IMG/VR virus record: IMGVR_UViG_3300005613_000111
Coordinates: 1 to 47,070 of that record
DNA: 47,070 nt
Strand: one strand, 5' to 3'
Origin: a virus
The notes beneath the pieces are model-generated. The model was not told the origin of the DNA and made no database searches. It saw nothing but the letters and a program-made list of their open reading frames with translations. Shown here one piece after another: positions 42,669-47,070 of the stretch. Numbering within the stretch: position 1 is the first letter of the stretch; the number at the start of each line of letters is the position of its first letter. Position numbers and translations under genes: made by a program.

Positions 42669-43151
42669 CTAGGAATGTTTTTTAGCAACTTTTTTACAAA
42701 GTTCTAATACATCATCAAAAATACCGTTATTCCAGGCTACTCTTTTACAATGTTCTATGTACTCTTCTTCATTTCTTTTATGCTTAGAAAAATTACATTC
42801 AGCACAACAAGAAACCATATTACCTTCAATGTAGCCTAAAGAATTATCTCTTCTATCTATACCAGAATAATACTTGTCTTCTATTTTGCAATAATTAGTA
42901 TAATTACCACAATAATAACAAGGCTGTTGAGTTAGAATATCAAAGTCTTCTTTAGAGATTTCAAAAGTATACCCTCTCTCTCTAGCCCCACATCTATACT
43001 GATTGTATCTACCGTTTAGAGTTTCTAGTGATTGTTTGACTCTACAAGGAGTACACTGATTACGAAACTTGTTTGAATCTTTTCTCCAATAGAAGTGTTC
43101 TTCTGTTGCTGGCTTCTCTTCGCCACACATTGTACAAACTTTAGTCTCCAT
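42669..43151 (-). CDS. HNH endonuclease with N-terminal zinc ribbon
   Basis: Putative homing endonuclease of 160 residues. The N-terminal ribbon has CTMC and CTPC pairs (about residues 6-9 and 36-39). The HNH domain shows CYYC (about 98-101), then GIDRRDNSLGYIEGNMVSCC with a second CAEC pair and N-x-x-K-x-K, the standard Cys-bracketed bba-metal finger. It is inserted exactly at the scaffold stop (TAATG overlap) and ends one base before the capsid promoter element. Module A lacks it. It probably spreads by cutting copies without the insertion, for instance a module A-type locus. Confidence 0.92.
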   Translation of the reverse strand: METKVCTMCGEEKPATEEHFYWRKDSNKFRNQCTPCRVKQSLETLNGRYNQYRCGARERGYTFEISKEDFDILTQQPCYYCGNYTNYCKIEDKYYSGIDRRDNSLGYIEGNMVSCCAECNFSKHKRNEEEYIEHCKRVAWNNGIFDDVLELCKKVAKKHS

Positions 43152-43966
43152 TAGAATTTAGTTTTAGCTAAACGGCTCATAACTTTCTGTCTGTAAGCTG
43201 GATCCTTCTTATAGTTAGGATCATTCATAGCTTGGATCATCTCTGCTTTTGATTGAAAACCACCAGTATCGTTAGAACCACCTTGCTGGGGAGCAATAAA
43301 CTTGCTTGTGTTACTTCCCATTCTTGCTTCGATTGATTTGTAAGCTGTAATCACTTGCTCAATATCACCAGAGTCAATGAGCTTGTTATAAGATTCTACC
43401 TCTTTATCACTAAGATTTTCAACAGCCCAATTTACAATCTGTTGGATGCGCTCCTCTCCACCAAGCTCTTGATTAAATTTCATTTCAAAAAGCTGTGCTT
43501 GAGCACTAATAGCTTGCATATAAGTTTCAATGTAAGACTGTGGAATTCCAGCCTTTACAAAATCATTCATAGTAGCTTCTGAGATAGTTCCCGTCTTTTC
43601 AAACTCTTGATTACCTCTTGTAAAGAGTTCATCGCTAAGATTTGAAATAGCTTCTTCTACTTCTTTTTCAGTAGGTTCTTTAGTTTGGGAAGGCTCAGAT
43701 TGACCTAGCTTGGATTCTAATTCTTTGTATGCCCTTTCAAGATCTTCAGTAGTTTTATACTTACCAGCGAATAAAGACTCCTCTTCTTGGGGCTTTTCTT
43801 CAATGCTAATTTTATTATTATCTCGGAACTGCTCTTCTTCAGTTCTAACTCTACCTTCTTCTATGGCTTTCTCAGCCGAATCCTCTTGTTTCATATTCTC
43901 GTTTGGAGTCATGTAGACTCTTTGAAAATTACCATTTGCTGTATCTTTTACAAACTCTTCGCTCAT
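43151..43966 (-). CDS. Capsid assembly scaffolding protein (T7 gp9-like), module B
   Basis: 271 residues, acidic, with the same ends as the A copy (MSEEFVKDT start; NDTGGFQSKAEMI and YKKDPAYRQKVMSRL near the end) but a diverged helical middle. The conserved basic C-terminus fits the part that contacts coat protein, which is itself highly conserved between modules. The start is 18 nt after the portal stop, as in A. Confidence 0.88.
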   Translation of the reverse strand: MSEEFVKDTANGNFQRVYMTPNENMKQEDSAEKAIEEGRVRTEEEQFRDNNKISIEEKPQEEESLFAGKYKTTEDLERAYKELESKLGQSEPSQTKEPTEKEVEEAISNLSDELFTRGNQEFEKTGTISEATMNDFVKAGIPQSYIETYMQAISAQAQLFEMKFNQELGGEERIQQIVNWAVENLSDKEVESYNKLIDSGDIEQVITAYKSIEARMGSNTSKFIAPQQGGSNDTGGFQSKAEMIQAMNDPNYKKDPAYRQKVMSRLAKTKF

Positions 43967-43984
43967 ATTTTATATTCTCCTATA

Positions 43985-45532
43985 TTATTGAGGCATTTGC
44001 CCTGCGGCTTGTCTTACTAGATTTTCTTGTACAGATTGCTGAACTCCAGCACCGACTCCAGAACCAACTCCTTGAACAGCACCCGACATCATTCCACCGA
44101 CAGCTTGGTTCATGAAGTTTTGAGCACCTTCTTGTGGGCTCATTTGTGCTTCTGGATCTCTTAGATAAGTATCAACATCAAGTCCGATGCTCTTGGCTAC
44201 TTCTCTTAGAATTTCGTACATATCAACCATTTGTAATACTTCTGGACCGAACGCTGTGGCGATTGTAAGGAACTCTTCAATCCTAGATACCGAAGTCTTA
44301 CGATCAAGCAAGTCAAGCCCTGTAATTATATTTACCATCACTCCGTCAGGAAGTTTAGGAATTTTTCTATTTTGTTCTAAATTTTGTATCATTAAGTTTA
44401 GAAAGGGAAGTTGAAGTGTTTGTGATAGTTGACTGTACACTCCACCAAGACTTGCTTCAATCTCTGCTACTCTAGCCCTAGCTTCTGTAGCAGTGATTTG
44501 TCTTTCAGGAAAGGTTTCAGCCGTAAGTAAAAATGATTTACTCAAGCGATCCTTTAGTTCTTGAATGTGCTGGAATACAATTCCTAAATCTGCTTGTTTC
44601 TGAGATTGAAGAACAGTTACATCAGTCGCTCTTCCAGAAATAACATCTCCTGTGGCTGCTTCTGCTAAATCTCTACCTCTAAGAGAACCAGCAGGATCTA
44701 CTAAATAAACATGCTTGGCAGCCATAGCGGCTGATTGAGCAACAGCCTCACTTAGCCTTTCAAGAGTATAGAGATCACCTTGTAGCTCCTCGACAATAGA
44801 ACGACCATAATCTTCTTCATCAAGAATGTTAGAGGTGACAACAAAAATAGGAGGTTTATTTAGTGTCTCCTTGACTACCTTCTCATCTTCAATCTCTTGA
44901 CATACTTCTACAGAGCCATCTTCGTTGTAGTATTGAATAGTGTATAAATCGTAGTATTCTTTTTTCTCATCTTGAATAACTTGAGGAGCAATCTTTCTTA
45001 CATAATCCCTAGTTACCTGATCTTTATACACTACATATTTTGGCTTTTTGTCTGGGTGACGCTTGACAACAAATTGATTGAGCCTTAGAACCCTAAAGGA
45101 GTCATCAAGAAAAGATACAACTACGGTTCCAGTTACTATCAAAAGGCGTAAAGCATTGTACAGGCTTGAGCGCAAAGCTCTCTTATCTATCTCTTTTATA
45201 ATAGTTTTTTCAATCTTTTGAAGAGCTTCATCTACAGCAAAAGAAAGTTCAGCCTCCATCTCATCTTCAGAAATATCACTACTAAGTCTGAAGTATGGTT
45301 GATTAGTAGGAAAAAGAATATTCAATAATTGACTAGCTAAATGATTTACTCCCCTAGCACCTAAAGATTGATATGGAGAATCAAATTCTTCATTCTTGTA
45401 ATGATCGTGCTCTGGAAATAGGTACTCAATAGTTACTCTAGCATTGTCTCTAGCGATTTCTTCAAACTGATTTCTCTCAGAAACGCCTTTTTCATAGAGC
45501 ACTTTAGCGGGATGATCTTTATATTCTTTCAT
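43985..45532 (-). CDS. Portal protein / head-tail connector (T7 gp8-like), module B
   Basis: 515 residues. It shares with module A DSPYQSLGARGVNHLASQLL (about 50-69), KEIDKRALRSSLYNALRLL, VVSFLDDSFRVLRLNQFVVK and the TATEARAR-x-x-EIEASLGG-x-YSQLSQTLQ block. The first 45 and last 100 residues are much less alike, and the C-terminus here is Gly/Gln-rich. Unlike A, the gene directly follows the small proline-rich gene, with no endonuclease between. Confidence 0.94.
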   Translation of the reverse strand: MKEYKDHPAKVLYEKGVSERNQFEEIARDNARVTIEYLFPEHDHYKNEEFDSPYQSLGARGVNHLASQLLNILFPTNQPYFRLSSDISEDEMEAELSFAVDEALQKIEKTIIKEIDKRALRSSLYNALRLLIVTGTVVVSFLDDSFRVLRLNQFVVKRHPDKKPKYVVYKDQVTRDYVRKIAPQVIQDEKKEYYDLYTIQYYNEDGSVEVCQEIEDEKVVKETLNKPPIFVVTSNILDEEDYGRSIVEELQGDLYTLERLSEAVAQSAAMAAKHVYLVDPAGSLRGRDLAEAATGDVISGRATDVTVLQSQKQADLGIVFQHIQELKDRLSKSFLLTAETFPERQITATEARARVAEIEASLGGVYSQLSQTLQLPFLNLMIQNLEQNRKIPKLPDGVMVNIITGLDLLDRKTSVSRIEEFLTIATAFGPEVLQMVDMYEILREVAKSIGLDVDTYLRDPEAQMSPQEGAQNFMNQAVGGMMSGAVQGVGSGVGAGVQQSVQENLVRQAAGQMPQ

Positions 45533-45534
45533 AA

Positions 45535-45744
45535 CTAGTCAATAGAAGTTTCACTTTCTTGTTTTTCTGCTGATTTGATTCTATACTGAGGTATGCCTGA
45601 TCTTCTAAAAATATACTTTCTAGCAACAGGATCAAACATTCCTTGTTTTTTCTGTACATCTCTCGGCTCCGCAACCTCTGGTGGAATCACGATTGGAGGA
45701 GGGGGAGGAGGAGGAGGTACATTTACATCGCCACCACCACACAT
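45535..45744 (-). CDS. Small proline-rich Met-Cys protein upstream of portal (B)
   Basis: 69 residues: an MCGGGDVN start, an eight-proline run (VPPPPPPPPIVIPPEVAE) and MFDPVARKYIFRRSGIPQYR, then a Ser/Glu/Lys tail. It is homologous to the 74-residue protein at 8037-8261, and the FDPV-x-R...FR motif is the most conserved part. It is a candidate minor virion protein by analogy with T7 gp6.7. The start overlaps the upstream stop by one base. Confidence 0.8.
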   Translation of the reverse strand: MCGGGDVNVPPPPPPPPIVIPPEVAEPRDVQKKQGMFDPVARKYIFRRSGIPQYRIKSAEKQESETSID

Positions 45745-46073
45745 TAGTTAAGCCCTCCAGAAGTTATATCTTTATCAGGATCGTAGTAAATAGGAGTTTT
45801 TCCTTTTGCTAGTTTTTTAAATTCTTGGTATGGTGTTTCATAGAACCCACCCTTAGATATATTAATAACTGCTTCTCTCATCTGAGGTCCATACTGTGTG
45901 GTTAGCCCTTCTCTATGTCTTCTTAACTCTTTTGGGTCCAGCAATCTAAGGATCTTTTTATTAAGATTTACTCTACGAACCATCTCTGCTTCGGCTTGCC
46001 TCTGTCTATGAGCCATGCCTACTTCTTGTGCTTTTTTTTCTGCTGCTCGCGCTGCTGATCTACTTCCACACAT
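45744..46073 (-). CDS. Basic Met-Cys protein of unknown function (B)
   Basis: 109 residues with an MCGSRSAARAAEKKAQEV start, a long basic helix (RQRQAEAEMVRRVNLNKKIL) and a C-terminal TPIYYDPDKDITSGGLN. It is not recognised. It occupies the place of the 102-residue protein of module A, but the sequences hardly align beyond the Met-Cys start and the TPIY motif. A minor virion or assembly role is inferred from position only. Confidence 0.75.
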   Translation of the reverse strand: MCGSRSAARAAEKKAQEVGMAHRQRQAEAEMVRRVNLNKKILRLLDPKELRRHREGLTTQYGPQMREAVINISKGGFYETPYQEFKKLAKGKTPIYYDPDKDITSGGLN

Positions 46074-46075
46074 GA

Positions 46076-46537
46076 TTAGTTATCCTTTAAGGCTTCTAGT
46101 TGAGCTTGTATGTTCTTTAGCTTATTTTGATGCTTTTTTAGCGCATTTTCAAATTTAATAAATCCAATCGCTGATGAATTATTAGCCATTTTTTGAGAAA
46201 TCTCTGACATTTTGTAGCGAGCATACTCCGCTTGTTTCTCAAGCTGTTCCGCAGTCGGAGGTTTTTGGTTGCCACCGCCGCCAATAAGGCCAAGGGTGTG
46301 GCTAGTGTTTAGTCCCAGAGCATTGAAGTTGCTACCACCACCCCCGCCTTGTATACTCATAGCTTCTAAAAGATTCATTGGTGGAGTAGAAGTGCCTCTT
46401 ATATTACCGTCTTCATCCTTATAGGTAGTTGGAATAAAAAATCTTGGCTTTAGCCCTCTATTTACTCTTGAAACCATATCCATGTCTCGTTGAGCATTTA
46501 CTGATCCTTGTTGATTAGTTGGTACTGTACTACACAT
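46076..46537 (-). CDS. Glycine-rich Met-Cys protein of unknown function (B)
   Basis: 153 residues with an MCSTVPTNQQGSVNAQRDMD start, two glycine-rich stretches (IQGGGGGSNF and LIGGGGNQKPP) and a C-terminal coiled-coil-like helix with repeated K and Q (FENALKKHQNKLKNIQAQLE). It takes the position of the 201-residue protein of module A, with little similarity. A clear GAGAGG ribosome site follows a candidate phage promoter. Function is unknown. Confidence 0.75.
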   Translation of the reverse strand: MCSTVPTNQQGSVNAQRDMDMVSRVNRGLKPRFFIPTTYKDEDGNIRGTSTPPMNLLEAMSIQGGGGGSNFNALGLNTSHTLGLIGGGGNQKPPTAEQLEKQAEYARYKMSEISQKMANNSSAIGFIKFENALKKHQNKLKNIQAQLEALKDN

Positions 46538-46545
46538 AATATAAA

Positions 46546-46569
46546 CCTCTCTACCCCTATAGTTCCATC
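46546..46569 (-). promoter_or_regulatory. Candidate phage RNAP promoter (B, after first gene)
   Basis: The minus strand contains GATGGAACTATAGGGGTAGA, then GAGG. It includes ACTATAGGG, identical to the core and start of T7 promoters, joined to the GGAA of the local element. It overlaps the last codons of the first gene by two bases. The equivalent A site is 9201-9219. Confidence 0.55.
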
Positions 46570-46951
46570 AAAGTTTGCGTTTTATAACTTCTAAATAATC
46601 CATATACTCTAGTTCTTCTTGAGTAAGCTGCTCTTTCTTTTGCTTATATTTCATAATTCTAAGACTTTCTGCTATTTCTGATCTGGTAATTTTTAGTTTG
46701 TGATTGTGATAAGCCAGTCTAATCACATATAACTTTTGTTTAAAGGAATCAACACATTTTGGTGCTGGTGTAAAATGACTAGCTCTGTTGTAGATTTCTA
46801 ATAAAAGCTTGTTGAAAGCATCATCATCTTCATTTGTAGTTGGATTTAGATAATCTCTTAGTGCCTTATCTAACTTGAACCAATAATCTTGATCTAAAAT
46901 CTTTTCTTCTAGATTTTGAAAAAGACTATATAATACTTTTGTGTTCTTCAT
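46568..46951 (-). CDS. First gene of head module B, unknown function
   Basis: 127 residues, charged and helical. It is homologous to the 134-residue protein at 9220-9624: FKLDKALRDYLNP, DAFNKLLLEI and YHNHKLKITRSEI align, while the N-terminal 20 residues do not. It is the promoter-proximal gene of head module B. Its start codon marks the edge of the 123-bp identical repeat. The product is unknown. Confidence 0.8.
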   Translation of the reverse strand: MKNTKVLYSLFQNLEEKILDQDYWFKLDKALRDYLNPTTNEDDDAFNKLLLEIYNRASHFTPAPKCVDSFKQKLYVIRLAYHNHKLKITRSEIAESLRIMKYKQKKEQLTQEELEYMDYLEVIKRKL

Positions 46952-47070
46952 ATATTATGTAGGTTGGTAGGAACTTTATTAGTGGAAAATAAATTAAGTT
47001 TTTTTTGTTAGTTTAGTTTGTAGCTATACTATCTATTATATGGAGAGAGTGTTCCTCGCTCTCACACACA
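46948..47070. repeat. 123-bp direct repeat, copy 2 (window end)
   Basis: Identical to 9621-9743. The window ends inside it, so what follows is unseen. If the element is at one locus, it continues with the sequence at 9744. Confidence 0.95.
46968..46985 (+). promoter_or_regulatory. Candidate phage RNAP promoter, plus-oriented (repeat copy 2)
   Basis: Identical to 9641-9658 (TAGGAACTTTATTAGTGG), pointing off the right end of the window. Confidence 0.4.

Noticed and set aside
1-47070. CRISPR array or prophage attachment sites
   Set aside because: No regularly spaced repeats, no integrase and no flanking host genes are visible.
9621-47070. Terminal direct repeats of a linear T7-like genome
   Set aside because: The 123-bp repeats are not at both ends of the window. 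9.6 kb of virion genes lie outside the first copy, so a simple terminal repeat does not fit without assuming a chimera.

Overview
The window carries the virion half of a tailed bacteriophage with a short, non-contractile tail, built on the T7 plan. The portal, scaffold, major capsid, tail tubular A and B, terminase large subunit, internal virion proteins (gp13, gp14, gp15 and gp16 types) and a T7-type tail-fibre N-terminus can all be recognised. The DNA is AT-rich, genes are tightly packed with 1-4 nt overlaps, the standard bacterial code is used, and most genes lie on the minus strand. No host marker is present. An AT-rich marine host is a guess. No RNA polymerase, DNA polymerase, primase, helicase, integrase or recognisable endolysin gene is visible.

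Layout. 1-9624 (minus) is head module A: a first gene of unknown role, three small proteins (two start Met-Cys-Leu, one Met-Cys-Gly), a GIY-YIG endonuclease, portal, scaffold, capsid, tail tubular A, tail tubular B and the first 75 codons of terminase, cut by the window edge. 9625-10113 has no protein gene. It holds promoters and a strongly foldable segment that looks like an undescribed non-coding RNA. 10114-11086 (plus) has four small genes, including an FmdB-type zinc ribbon. 11083-19431 (minus) holds fibre and adsorption genes followed by a small membrane-protein (lysis-like) cluster. 19463-34402 (minus) encodes the internal virion proteins, including one of 3316 residues. 34426-35988 is a small-gene cassette with its own sigma70-like promoter, preceded by a terminator. 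36106-46951 (minus) is head module B, a complete second set: terminase, tail tubular B and A, capsid, HNH endonuclease, scaffold, portal and small proteins.

The main puzzle is the pair of intact but diverged head modules. A 123-bp sequence is identical upstream of both (9621-9743 and 46948-47070), and the window stops exactly inside the second copy. If the two copies are the same locus, 9744-47070 closes into a 37,327-bp circle and module A is a branch from a related phage. If not, this is a genome with two head modules or a junction between two related genomes. The sequence alone does not decide.

The regulatory layer is unusually readable. An element resembling TAGGAACTATA-N-AGTAGAGG recurs at ten places, at matching positions in both modules, and is a candidate promoter for a T7-type phage RNA polymerase. 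The capsid gene in both modules has a leader with three conserved hairpins, a conserved 42-43 bp 3' element and a hairpin terminator. This is reminiscent of the T7 gene 10 transcription unit.
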